From assembly GCA_023387935.1 (NCBI GenBank), contig JAEWHG010000118.1, positions 1 through 26,038 of the forward strand: a stretch of 26,038 bases of DNA, given 5' to 3'. The notes beneath the pieces were generated by a model. It was not told the DNA's origin. It saw nothing but the letters and a program-made list of their open reading frames with translations, and made no database searches. How positions within the stretch are numbered: the stretch's first letter is position 1; each line of letters begins with the position of its first letter. Below, piece by piece: positions 1-7,573 of the stretch. A program made the position numbers and the translations under genes. Source of the DNA: Bacillota bacterium. GTDB lineage: Bacteria > Bacillota > Clostridia > Peptostreptococcales > Natronincolaceae.

Positions 1-1
1 T

Positions 2-757
2 CTAAACTAATTTTCTTTCCACCATCTGAGTCACAACAAAGGATGCTACATCCTCTGCATAGCTTCCTGTTCCAAAGCCTGCATCATATCCTAACTCTTT
101 CGCTAGCTCATGAGAAATTCTTGGTCCACCGCTAACGACGATCAGTTTATCTCTCAATCCTTCTGCCTCTAACAACTCTACTAGGTTTGTCATATTCATA
201 ATATGAACATCTTTTTGTGTAACGATTTGAGAAACTAAAAGAGCATCTGCTTTTAATTCTATAGCTTTTGCAATTAACTCTTCATTTGGAACCTGGCTGC
301 CTAGGTTATGAGCCTCAATCCCTTTGTATCTTTCTAATCCGTAGTGACCGGCATATCCTTTCATATTCATGATGGCATCGATCCCTACAGTATGAGCATC
401 GGTTCCTGTACATGCACCGAGAATCACTACATTTCTTCCAATATTTTTTTCAATATATTCTTCTACTTCATCCTTTTCCATAACGTCCCCTTCAACCTTC
501 GGAACCACGATGGAAGTATAGTCCACGGAATGTTGACATTTACCGTATACGATAAAGTAGGTGTAGCCATCTCCTAGATCTTGCATGCTAACTACACTTG
601 GCTCTGTTAAGCCCATTTTTGCAACGAGTTGTCTTGCTGCTTCCTTACCTTCTTCGCCAAAAGGTACCGGCAGCGTAAAGCTCAGCTGGGTCATACCGTC
701 GTTTAGCGTATCACCATAGGGTTTTATTTTAGTTAAATCTACTTGTTGCACGAACAT
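2..757 (-). CDS. kamE: Lysine 5,6-aminomutase beta subunit (KamE)
   Basis: This is the cobalamin-binding subunit of lysine 5,6-aminomutase, which moves the terminal amino group of D-lysine or L-beta-lysine to the neighbouring carbon in anaerobic lysine fermentation. The Rossmann-type B12 domain fills the second half. The base-off/His-on motif DAHTVG puts the cobalt-ligand histidine at residue 122, and NMKGYAG puts the lysine expected to bind PLP at residue 133. The 11-residue spacing matches the His133/Lys144 pair of the characterised Clostridium sticklandii enzyme. The gene is complete at 251 aa: its TAG lies at bases 2-4 of the window. It begins one base after the kamD stop behind a GGGGAG site, so the two subunits should be translated together. 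Anything downstream is outside the window. Confidence 0.96.
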   Translation of the reverse strand: MFVQQVDLTKIKPYGDTLNDGMTQLSFTLPVPFGEEGKEAARQLVAKMGLTEPSVVSMQDLGDGYTYFIVYGKCQHSVDYTSIVVPKVEGDVMEKDEVEEYIEKNIGRNVVILGACTGTDAHTVGIDAIMNMKGYAGHYGLERYKGIEAHNLGSQVPNEELIAKAIELKADALLVSQIVTQKDVHIMNMTNLVELLEAEGLRDKLIVVSGGPRISHELAKELGYDAGFGTGSYAEDVASFVVTQMVERKLV

Positions 758-758
758 A

Positions 759-2312
759 TTATCGCTCCCCTCCTAAAAGTAAATCTATGAAAGGATTAAA
801 GTAGTTTTCTGTCTTTCTAACTACACCATGTAAGCCTTTACCGCCTGTTCTAGATCTTTTTACGCCGCCGAATTTACCACCCTCGATGGTAGCAAATAAT
901 CCATCTTTTTCGATTTGCTCTAATAAAATAGTGGCATCCTTCAGAACTTCTTGTGCTCTCTTTTGGATTAATCCGTCTTGCTTAAACTCTATTTCTTCAC
1001 CTAAATCTCTACAGTTATTGAAGATATATTTCGCATTATCGATGGATAGGGCCCTATCATGGATATGCGGTGTATGAATGGCCTCTGTAAGCATCCCTAG
1101 TAATTGAATTCCTTGGTTCGTCCAAATAGAAGTAATATTGAATAATGCATTTTGAATATGTCCTTTGGATATATCGCCTGTCATAAACTTGGTTGGCGGC
1201 ATATATTTTAGTGGTGCTTTCGGGAATATTTCTCTCGCCATTTGCGCTTGGGCTAATTCAAATAAGAAACCGTTTGTAAGGTTTGGATCCATTTCGAAAG
1301 CATGACCGAGACCCATTTGTTCCTCTGGAATACCCGCCTTTAAAGCAAACTGCTCATTGATGAATTGGGAAGCAAGAACTGTATAAGCTTCTTCAACTGC
1401 ATCGGCTGTGGTTAAATAGTTGTCTTCTCCAGTATTGATGATGATTCCAGCGAATCCATTGATTATTCTTGAGAAGTATTGATCTACTAATGTTCTTTGC
1501 ATATTAATATCCCTGAATAAAATACCGTATAGGGCATCATTTAACATCATATCTAATCTTTCCATTGCACCCATAGCAGCAATCTCTGGCATACAAAGTC
1601 CGGAGCAGTAGTTACAAAGTCTGATATAGCGACCTACTTCTTTTCCTGCTTCGTCCAATGCTTTTCTCATGATTCTAAAGTTTTCCTGTGTCGCATAGGT
1701 CCCACCAAAGCCTTCCGTTGTCGGCCCATAAGGAACAAAATCTAATAAACTCTGACCTGTTGTTCTAATAACTGCGATAACATCCGCACCTTGTCTTACT
1801 GCCGATTGTGCTTGAACAACGTCTTCATAAATATTTCCAGTGGCAACGATTACATATAGGTATGGCTTTTTACCTTCGCCTAATGTATCGATATAATTTT
1901 CTCTCGTTCTTCTATTTTCTCTGATTCTATCCGCAGTTTTCACTGCAATACCATTGATTGCGCTTACAATAGCTTTTCTATCTCCCGCAGGAAGTTTTAT
2001 TAGATCCAATTCTCCTTTTCCAACAGCTTCAGCAATTTCCTGTGGCGTTTTTCCTGTTTGAACCATAGCATTCCCGATCCAATAAGCCACACCTTGTGAA
2101 AGACCGCTACCTTGTACGATATGATCTACTACGGCATTCGGCAAAGGTGTTTCTGTTTCATCAACCCCATCGATCCCTAATAGTCTGCAAATCGTTCTCT
2201 CTACTGCAACAGTCGTATGAGATTCTATAAAATCCTGCACATCGTTTGTAATATGAAACGCTGCATTCCTTGCTTTTTCAATTAAATTTTGATCTAAATT
2301 TAACTTGCTCAT
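759..2312 (-). CDS. kamD: Lysine 5,6-aminomutase alpha subunit (KamD)
   Basis: This is the large, TIM-barrel subunit of the adenosylcobalamin- and PLP-dependent lysine 5,6-aminomutase. It carries the substrate site and most PLP contacts, while KamE supplies the B12 domain and the PLP lysine. The length of 517 aa is normal for the family, and the whole protein reads as KamD, including the GNIYEDVVQAQSAVRQGADV segment and the C-terminal GGKGLHGVV stretch. The ATG follows GGAGGAGCAAGG, a strong ribosome-binding site, 11 bases after the kamC stop. It is the fifth gene of the kdd-kamABCDE operon and is followed by kamE after one base. I see no frameshift or missing segment. Confidence 0.96.
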   Translation of the reverse strand: MSKLNLDQNLIEKARNAAFHITNDVQDFIESHTTVAVERTICRLLGIDGVDETETPLPNAVVDHIVQGSGLSQGVAYWIGNAMVQTGKTPQEIAEAVGKGELDLIKLPAGDRKAIVSAINGIAVKTADRIRENRRTRENYIDTLGEGKKPYLYVIVATGNIYEDVVQAQSAVRQGADVIAVIRTTGQSLLDFVPYGPTTEGFGGTYATQENFRIMRKALDEAGKEVGRYIRLCNYCSGLCMPEIAAMGAMERLDMMLNDALYGILFRDINMQRTLVDQYFSRIINGFAGIIINTGEDNYLTTADAVEEAYTVLASQFINEQFALKAGIPEEQMGLGHAFEMDPNLTNGFLFELAQAQMAREIFPKAPLKYMPPTKFMTGDISKGHIQNALFNITSIWTNQGIQLLGMLTEAIHTPHIHDRALSIDNAKYIFNNCRDLGEEIEFKQDGLIQKRAQEVLKDATILLEQIEKDGLFATIEGGKFGGVKRSRTGGKGLHGVVRKTENYFNPFIDLLLGGER

Positions 2313-2323
2313 CCTTGCTCCTC

Positions 2324-3856
2324 CTATCTATTGGCTTCTGATACTGCTTCTTTTGCAATATTTAAAATCTCTTCATTCAGTCCCATCAGTCTCGCTACTA
2401 AAATAGCATCCCTAGGTACCTCCGCTGAAGATTTCATTTCTTCCAGCCTATAATCCATGTATTTTTCTAATACTTGTTTCTTTCCTTCCACTTGGGATAG
2501 CTCTCTCTTCAACTCTTCCAAATTGATATTTTTTAACCCAACGACTTGGAGATGCTGAATGTCTTCCATATTACTTAAGCCATCAAAATGCGTGGTCACA
2601 ATGGATATGAAGGTAGATTTTTTCAAATAGGTAATAATTCCTTTTGAAATACCGTATCCCTCAATGGGGTTCGTTCCCCTTGCCAATTCATCGATAAGCA
2701 AAAGGCCCTTTTCTCCATTTCTACCTAAAACTTGACTGATCCCATGGATTTCTCCACCAAAAGTAGAAAGACCCGATTGCAAAGATTGCTGGTCTCCAGA
2801 AGAAAAATAAATAAAGTCAAATAATCCTACAGTGGCTGATTTTGCTGGTACATGGAATCCTAGCTGAGCCATAGCCGTAATTAAAGCAACTAATTTTAAA
2901 GATATGGTTTTGCCACCCATGTTCGCTCCAGTAATAACTGTTACACCTTTATTAATTTTTATATCCGTTGGCGTATATTCAGCTTTTTTTTCCTTCAAAT
3001 AGCTTTCTAATGGAATATGTCTTCCCTCTATAAAGCTTACTTCTCCATCCTGGGCTATATGAGGTTTTACAGATTTAGTTTCTATGGCTAATCTTGCTTT
3101 GGATAGTATAAAGTCTAGTTCACCTACAGCATTTATATTTTGAGCAATCCTATTACTGCTATTTTTTATTTCGATTGATAGCCATTGCCTAATTCTTAAT
3201 GCTTCCTCTTCTTCTTGTATTTTTAACTTCTCTAACTGCCCATTCAAAGCATTTAAATCTTCATCTATATATTCGGGTATTGAAGAATCTAAGTTTTTTT
3301 CTAAAATACGCTTATTTTTTTTCTTCAATATCCACATTTGCTTTTCAATATTCGCTATTTTATCCCGAATCTCTGTTAACAATGTAGAATATTTATCATA
3401 AATATAAAAGGTTCTCATACCAGAATTTTCAGGGTCTAAGAGTTTCACTATATCATCAACATCTATAAGCTTTATTTTTTCAATAGAGAGTTCTTCCTCT
3501 TTAATTAAGAGCTTTCTAATTTCCATCATTACCATCAACTGATTTTTAATTTCAAATAGTTCTACTTCATTCAAAATTTCATCTCTTACTGACCGTTCCA
3601 AAGACCCTCTAATATCTTTTATTTCTCTCAAAAGTCTTATGATCCCATTAGAAGCCACAGGTCTATTCCCAATAAAAGCTTTGACCCGAGCTACAGCTTC
3701 TAACTCTTCATTTAAGCATTGTATACTGTTGCATGAAAATGGTTGAAGATTGTTTTTTTTATATAATCCATATGGAGATATGATAATAAGCTTATCTAGT
3801 ACATCCATAAGCCCTATTTCTTTTTTGGTTTGAATACGCATCCAATCATTTGACAT
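2324..3856 (-). CDS. kamC: MutS-like ATPase, probable lysine 5,6-aminomutase reactivase (KamC)
   Basis: This 510-aa protein has the ATPase core of the MutS family but lacks the mismatch-recognition domain. The Walker A motif TGANMGGKT is at about residues 309-317, the signature region SGLSTFGGEI at 361-370 and the Walker B motif LLLIDE at 385-390. Charged helices likely to form a coiled coil occupy roughly 165-235 and play the part of the MutS lever arm. In known kam clusters this position holds KamC, which together with KamB is thought to eject damaged cobalamin from the 5,6-aminomutase using ATP. I infer that role from operon position and domain loss; a role in DNA repair is unlikely. The start follows GGAGG, and the kamB stop is only three bases upstream. 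Confidence 0.88.
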   Translation of the reverse strand: MSNDWMRIQTKKEIGLMDVLDKLIIISPYGLYKKNNLQPFSCNSIQCLNEELEAVARVKAFIGNRPVASNGIIRLLREIKDIRGSLERSVRDEILNEVELFEIKNQLMVMMEIRKLLIKEEELSIEKIKLIDVDDIVKLLDPENSGMRTFYIYDKYSTLLTEIRDKIANIEKQMWILKKKNKRILEKNLDSSIPEYIDEDLNALNGQLEKLKIQEEEEALRIRQWLSIEIKNSSNRIAQNINAVGELDFILSKARLAIETKSVKPHIAQDGEVSFIEGRHIPLESYLKEKKAEYTPTDIKINKGVTVITGANMGGKTISLKLVALITAMAQLGFHVPAKSATVGLFDFIYFSSGDQQSLQSGLSTFGGEIHGISQVLGRNGEKGLLLIDELARGTNPIEGYGISKGIITYLKKSTFISIVTTHFDGLSNMEDIQHLQVVGLKNINLEELKRELSQVEGKKQVLEKYMDYRLEEMKSSAEVPRDAILVARLMGLNEEILNIAKEAVSEANR

Positions 3857-3859
3857 ATG

Positions 3860-4891
3860 CTATCCCTCCAGCTTTACATCAATAACAGGCACAGGATACA
3901 GTGCTTTTTTCATCACTTCTACAAATCCTTTCGGCTCAAAAAAATATCCTTCAGGACCATATGGATTCGTAGTAACTGCTAAAAGCTGAATTGGATGAAG
4001 CACTTTAACCTTTAACCCTCTATTTTTAAAAGCTTTCCAGTTCTTTCTATCTATAAAAATCTTAGTGGAATCCTGTACTACAAAGGTTACATTTTTATAA
4101 TAAGGACAGACTTCCATAATATCGAACAGTGTTCTAGCTACTAGAGAGCCACTTACGATTACATAAGCCGTATCTTCTTTTATGGCACTTCCAATAATAT
4201 ATCCAGAATTTAATGCAGTCTGTATGGATAGTTCTTCTATACATCCTTTATTATTTACTAAAGCATAGCCCTTTTGATCATATATTTTAATTGCCATATC
4301 TTTAACACTGTCATCGTTAACTTCATCTAATCTAAAAAGCTCTACTTGATGGATCGTTTCATTTTTTACTATTTCAATATTTCTACTAATCGTAGCTCCT
4401 GTAGATAAAACTGTTGCATCTGCTATCCACGGAGAAGCTGCACTTTTTCTATCGATTGCTCCGTCTATTAGAACAAGTTGAGCCCCATAGCCTAGCATTT
4501 TATTCGCTACATCTTTCATGTATGCGTTTACATCCGGCCCTGCAAGCTCTATCAACCCTGCGGAACGCACTCTCCCGATGATAATCTCTCCTAAAGAAGT
4601 ATGATATGGAGTAACCTCTAATATCTCTACTTTAGCTTCGCATTTTAGCAAAAGTTCTTTTGCCGTAGCTATTATAGTACCTCTTTCAACGTAAATCGTT
4701 GGTTTTTCAGTTCTAGTGACAATATCTTCACGCTCTCCATCTCTACCAGTAGATGTAAGACCTATGATTACATTCTGTTCCATGGCAGACTCTATAATAT
4801 GATTGAGCGTCATAGTTTTCCCTGCATTTTTAGCCATCCCTATTAAAGATACTATTTTATAGTGAGGATGCACTAAATTGAATAATTCCAT
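3860..4891 (-). CDS. kamB: Lysine 5,6-aminomutase reactivase partner (KamB)
   Basis: This is a P-loop protein found between kamA and kamC in lysine-fermentation clusters. The Walker A-like motif GMAKNAGKT lies near the N-terminus, at about residues 18-26 from the chosen start. The frame reaches an upstream ATG at 4909, but that one lacks a usable ribosome-binding site. The ATG at 4891 has GGGTGAT three bases before it, a match to the 3' end of 16S rRNA, so I prefer it; the protein is then 343 aa. The rest of the protein includes LIDGAIDRKSAASPW, and the C-terminus resembles no enzyme I can name. With KamC it is thought to form an ATP-dependent reactivase for KamDE. The family assignment is firm; the biochemical role comes from context. 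Confidence 0.85.
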   Translation of the reverse strand: MELFNLVHPHYKIVSLIGMAKNAGKTMTLNHIIESAMEQNVIIGLTSTGRDGEREDIVTRTEKPTIYVERGTIIATAKELLLKCEAKVEILEVTPYHTSLGEIIIGRVRSAGLIELAGPDVNAYMKDVANKMLGYGAQLVLIDGAIDRKSAASPWIADATVLSTGATISRNIEIVKNETIHQVELFRLDEVNDDSVKDMAIKIYDQKGYALVNNKGCIEELSIQTALNSGYIIGSAIKEDTAYVIVSGSLVARTLFDIMEVCPYYKNVTFVVQDSTKIFIDRKNWKAFKNRGLKVKVLHPIQLLAVTTNPYGPEGYFFEPKGFVEVMKKALYPVPVIDVKLEG

Positions 4892-4913
4892 GTAATCACC
4901 CAATCTCATTTTA

Positions 4914-4931
4914 GGAGGACCTTAGTCCTCC
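4914..4931 (-). other. Perfect 7-bp hairpin between kamA and kamB
   Basis: In the minus-strand transcript this reads GGAGGAC-TAAG-GTCCTCC, a perfect 7-bp stem with a 4-base loop. It starts about 16 bases past the kamA stop codon. No U-run follows (the next bases are TAAAATGAG), so it is unlikely to be a strong terminator. It may protect the 3' end of a kdd-kamA transcript or slow transcription into kamB. The 5' arm looks like a ribosome-binding site locked inside the stem. Confidence 0.65.
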
Positions 4932-4946
4932 CTCATTATATATTTA

Positions 4947-6191
4947 TTAGTGACGGTTGTGTCTATCTAGGTTTGCAGGCTCAAGAGCAATTGCATTTCC
5001 TTGCACTAATCCTGCTACCCCGTGAAGCTTGACTTCTTTCTCACCTGTACATACTGGACAAGTACAGTTTTCTTCATACTTATCTGGTTCTGTATAAGTC
5101 GTAATAACTCCTTCATAGTTACGAAGAATAACTTTATTAGAAGATTGAGAAAGTACGTAATTTGGCATTACTGGAATTTTTCCTCCACCACCAGGAGCAT
5201 CTACTACGAATGTAGGTACTGCATATCCTGATGTATGACCTCTTAAACCTTCAATGATTTCAATACCTTTAGATACTGGTGTTCTAAAATGCTCAATACC
5301 TGTAGAAAGGTCGCATTGGTAAATATAATACGGTCTAACTCTGCTTTTTACTAAATCATGAACTAAATCTCTCATGATATGAACACAATCATTAACTCCT
5401 CTTAGTAGTACAGATTGGTTTCCTAGAGGAACACCTGCATCTGCTAATAAAGTTAATGCTCTTCTAGACTCTTCCGTTAACTCTTTCGGATGGTTGAAGT
5501 GTGTGTTTAACCACACTGGATGGTATTTCTTTAGCATATTTACAAGAGCTGGTGTAATTCTTTGAGGCATAACTACAGGAGTTCTTGTTCCTAAACGGAT
5601 AATTTCAACGTGCTCTATTTCCCTTAATTTACTAATAATATATTCAAGTTTTTCATCAGATACTAATAGACAGTCTCCACCAGATAAAACTACGTCTCTT
5701 ACCTGAGGTGTTCTTCTGATGTATTCAATAGCCGCATCGATTCTATCCATAGGCATAGCTGTATCATTTTGTCCCGCAAACCTTCTTCTTGTACAATGTC
5801 TACAATACATAGAGCACATGTCTGTTATTAATAATAATACTCTATTTGGATATCTGTGTGTAAGCCCTGGCACTGGAGAGTCTGCATCTTCATGAAGTGG
5901 ATCGTCCATATCAGCATCACTTCTATGAAGCTCTGTCATAATAGGTACTGCTTGCTTTCTAACTGGACAGTTGGGATCATCTTTATCCATTAAAGAAGCA
6001 TAGTATGGTGTAATACCCATTCTAAGTGTTTTAAGGCATTCATTAATCCCTTTTTCTTCTTCTTCTGTTAGGTTAATTATTTTCTTTAAGTCTTCTACAT
6101 TTGTTATTCTGTTTTTAACCTGCCACTGCCAGTCATTCCATTGTTCCTCTGTAACATTTGCCCACACTTCAATATTTTTATAATTAGACAT
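4947..6191 (-). CDS. kamA: L-lysine 2,3-aminomutase (KamA)
   Basis: This radical-SAM, PLP-dependent enzyme converts L-lysine to L-beta-lysine, the first step of the fermentation. The CSMYCRHC motif gives the three cysteines (126, 130, 133) that hold the 4Fe-4S cluster. PGGGGKIP carries the PLP lysine at about residue 338, and two aspartates expected to bind the substrate amine lie at about 294 and 331. A C-terminal CTCPVC cluster fits the structural zinc site of the clostridial enzyme. The length of 414 aa is typical. The ATG follows AAGGGGAGGAC. It is the second gene, 75 bases after kdd with no terminator between, so it should be co-transcribed from the sigma-54 promoter. Confidence 0.97.
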   Translation of the reverse strand: MSNYKNIEVWANVTEEQWNDWQWQVKNRITNVEDLKKIINLTEEEEKGINECLKTLRMGITPYYASLMDKDDPNCPVRKQAVPIMTELHRSDADMDDPLHEDADSPVPGLTHRYPNRVLLLITDMCSMYCRHCTRRRFAGQNDTAMPMDRIDAAIEYIRRTPQVRDVVLSGGDCLLVSDEKLEYIISKLREIEHVEIIRLGTRTPVVMPQRITPALVNMLKKYHPVWLNTHFNHPKELTEESRRALTLLADAGVPLGNQSVLLRGVNDCVHIMRDLVHDLVKSRVRPYYIYQCDLSTGIEHFRTPVSKGIEIIEGLRGHTSGYAVPTFVVDAPGGGGKIPVMPNYVLSQSSNKVILRNYEGVITTYTEPDKYEENCTCPVCTGEKEVKLHGVAGLVQGNAIALEPANLDRHNRH

Positions 6192-6266
6192 TTTAAGTCC
6201 TCCCCTTTTTTATAAACATATATTGACATATACTGATCTTATAAATTCCAGCTTACATATTAATAA

Positions 6267-7304
6267 CTAAGCATATAGCTCTTGGTACAATTTGCTTAGA
6301 ACTTCACTCTCTCTCATAATTTGAAGAGCTATTTCACCATGACCTTTAGTGTATCCGTTACCCATGATCATAGTAGTATCTTGACCAACCCCTTCTGCAC
6401 CTAACGCAGCCTTAGTAAAGCTTGTTGCCATACTAAAGAAATAGACTAAACCATCATTTTTAGCAGATAAAATACTTCCCATTTCTGTATTAGGAATATT
6501 AACACAGTTAATAACAATATCAGCCATTTCTCCATTCGTAGCAGCTTTAATTTTTTCCATTAGACCTACAGCATCCGTTGCATCTGCTGCAATATATGAA
6601 TCTGCTAAATTAGCATTTTTTGCTCTTTCAAGATTTTTCTCACTGTAATCTACACAGATTACTTTACCTGTAACTCCTGCACGCTTTTTAGCTTCATATA
6701 GGCAGAGCATACCAGACTTACCTGTCCCACCTATAATTACAACAGTGTTTCCTGGTCTTACTAGCTTTGCTGTCTGAGCAGGAGCACCGGCAACATCTAA
6801 TACAGAAAGAACTAGATTTTCTGGAAGATCATTTGGAATAACTGCATAAATTCCACTTTCAAACAGAATAGCCTTTCCATCAATATCAACTTGGTCTATA
6901 TCTTTGCGAATTTCTTTTATATGATCTATTCTAAGTGGTGTAAGAGATAAGGAAACTAAAGTTGCTATTTTATCTCCTACTTTTAAATTTGTTTTTCCTT
7001 CAAGAGCTGATCCTATTTTTTCTACTGTTCCTATTAGCATTCCGCCAGAACCAGTAATAGGATTTTGATGTTTCCCCTTTGTTTCGACTATATTTAACAT
7101 GATCTCTTTTATTTTTTCTAATTCACCCTTAGCTTCATCTTTTATTTGGGTAAAGCTTGCAGAGTCTATATTCAATGTTTGTACATCGATTAATATTTCG
7201 TTATCGTAAATCTCCATATCGTTTGAAATTTTAATGGCTGGTTGTGGTAAAACACCTTTAGGCTCAATTACCCTGTGTGTTCCATAAGGACATCCTTTTT
7301 TCAT
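6267..7304 (-). CDS. kdd: L-erythro-3,5-diaminohexanoate dehydrogenase (Kdd)
   Basis: This NAD-dependent enzyme oxidatively deaminates 3,5-diaminohexanoate, the product of the two aminomutases, to 5-amino-3-oxohexanoate. The N-terminus MKKGCPYGTHRVIEPKG and the glycine-rich Rossmann loop VVIIGGTGKSG at about residues 188-198 are typical of Kdd. An upstream in-frame ATG at 7328 has no ribosome-binding site. The ATG at 7304 follows GGAGGAGA by a normal distance, so I start there, giving 345 aa. It is the promoter-proximal gene of the kam operon, about 50 bases downstream of the predicted transcript start. Its product feeds Kce, whose gene is not in this window. Confidence 0.93.
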   Translation of the reverse strand: MKKGCPYGTHRVIEPKGVLPQPAIKISNDMEIYDNEILIDVQTLNIDSASFTQIKDEAKGELEKIKEIMLNIVETKGKHQNPITGSGGMLIGTVEKIGSALEGKTNLKVGDKIATLVSLSLTPLRIDHIKEIRKDIDQVDIDGKAILFESGIYAVIPNDLPENLVLSVLDVAGAPAQTAKLVRPGNTVVIIGGTGKSGMLCLYEAKKRAGVTGKVICVDYSEKNLERAKNANLADSYIAADATDAVGLMEKIKAATNGEMADIVINCVNIPNTEMGSILSAKNDGLVYFFSMATSFTKAALGAEGVGQDTTMIMGNGYTKGHGEIALQIMRESEVLSKLYQELYA

Positions 7305-7365
7305 CTTATATCTCTCCTCCACATTCATATTATAATTCGCTGTCTAGTGACAACATATATTATAT

Positions 7366-7381
7366 TGCAATTTTTATGCCA
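7366..7381 (-). promoter_or_regulatory. Sigma-54 (-24/-12) promoter of the kdd-kam operon
   Basis: The minus strand reads TGGCAT-N5-TTGCA. It matches the sigma-54 consensus TGGCAC-N5-TTGCW at all but one position, with exact spacing between the GG and GC pairs. Transcription should start near 7355, about 50 bases before the kdd ATG at 7304. The gene just upstream encodes a sigma-54 activator, which supports the call. Confidence 0.9.
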
Positions 7382-7475
7382 ATTCTGTAAATTTAAAATA
7401 TAGGAACAATAACAAACTCATTATATTTACAATGTTGGAATTTAAAAGAAATACTTACTTTGATTTAATTAATAA

Positions 7476-7509
7476 TTTATACAAATTACAACAAATAAAT
7501 TTGTATAAA
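7476..7509. promoter_or_regulatory. Candidate activator binding site (perfect inverted repeat)
   Basis: The arms TTTATACAAAT (7476-7486) and ATTTGTATAAA (7499-7509) are perfect reverse complements separated by 12 bases. The centre is about 137 bp upstream of the predicted kdd transcript start, a normal place for the enhancer of a sigma-54 activator. The spacing puts the arms about two helix turns apart, on the same face. The adjacent regulator has a Fis-type DNA-binding helix, so it is the obvious candidate to bind here. Binding is inferred, not shown. Confidence 0.65.
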
Positions 7510-7532
7510 AATAACCGCCCAAAATCAGGCGG
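7503..7532 (-). terminator. Intrinsic terminator of the sigma-54 activator gene
   Basis: Read on the minus strand, CCGCC-TGATTTTG-GGCGG forms a GC-only 5-bp stem (arms 7528-7532 and 7515-7519). It is followed by TTATTTTTATAC, a U-rich tail. It lies about 40 bases past the activator's stop. Its tail overlaps the right arm of the putative activator box. Confidence 0.75.
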
Positions 7533-7536
7533 CAAC

Positions 7537-7547
7537 TTTATACAATT
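7537..7547 (+). promoter_or_regulatory. Third half-site of the candidate activator box
   Basis: TTTATACAATT differs from the left arm of the dyad at 7476 by one base. It sits on the other side of the activator's terminator hairpin. It could be an extra contact for an oligomeric activator. Confidence 0.4.
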
Positions 7548-7573
7548 ATTCTATATTCACATAACATAATTTT

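Noticed and set aside
2324..3856. DNA mismatch repair gene mutS
   Set aside because: It has only the ATPase half, is 510 aa, lacks the mismatch-recognition domain and sits inside the kam operon, so KamC is the better call.
7386..7431. Second inverted repeat (TGTAAAT and ATTTACA) between the enhancer dyad and the promoter
   Set aside because: Arms are only 7 bp with a 32-base spacer in very AT-rich DNA, so chance is a sufficient explanation.
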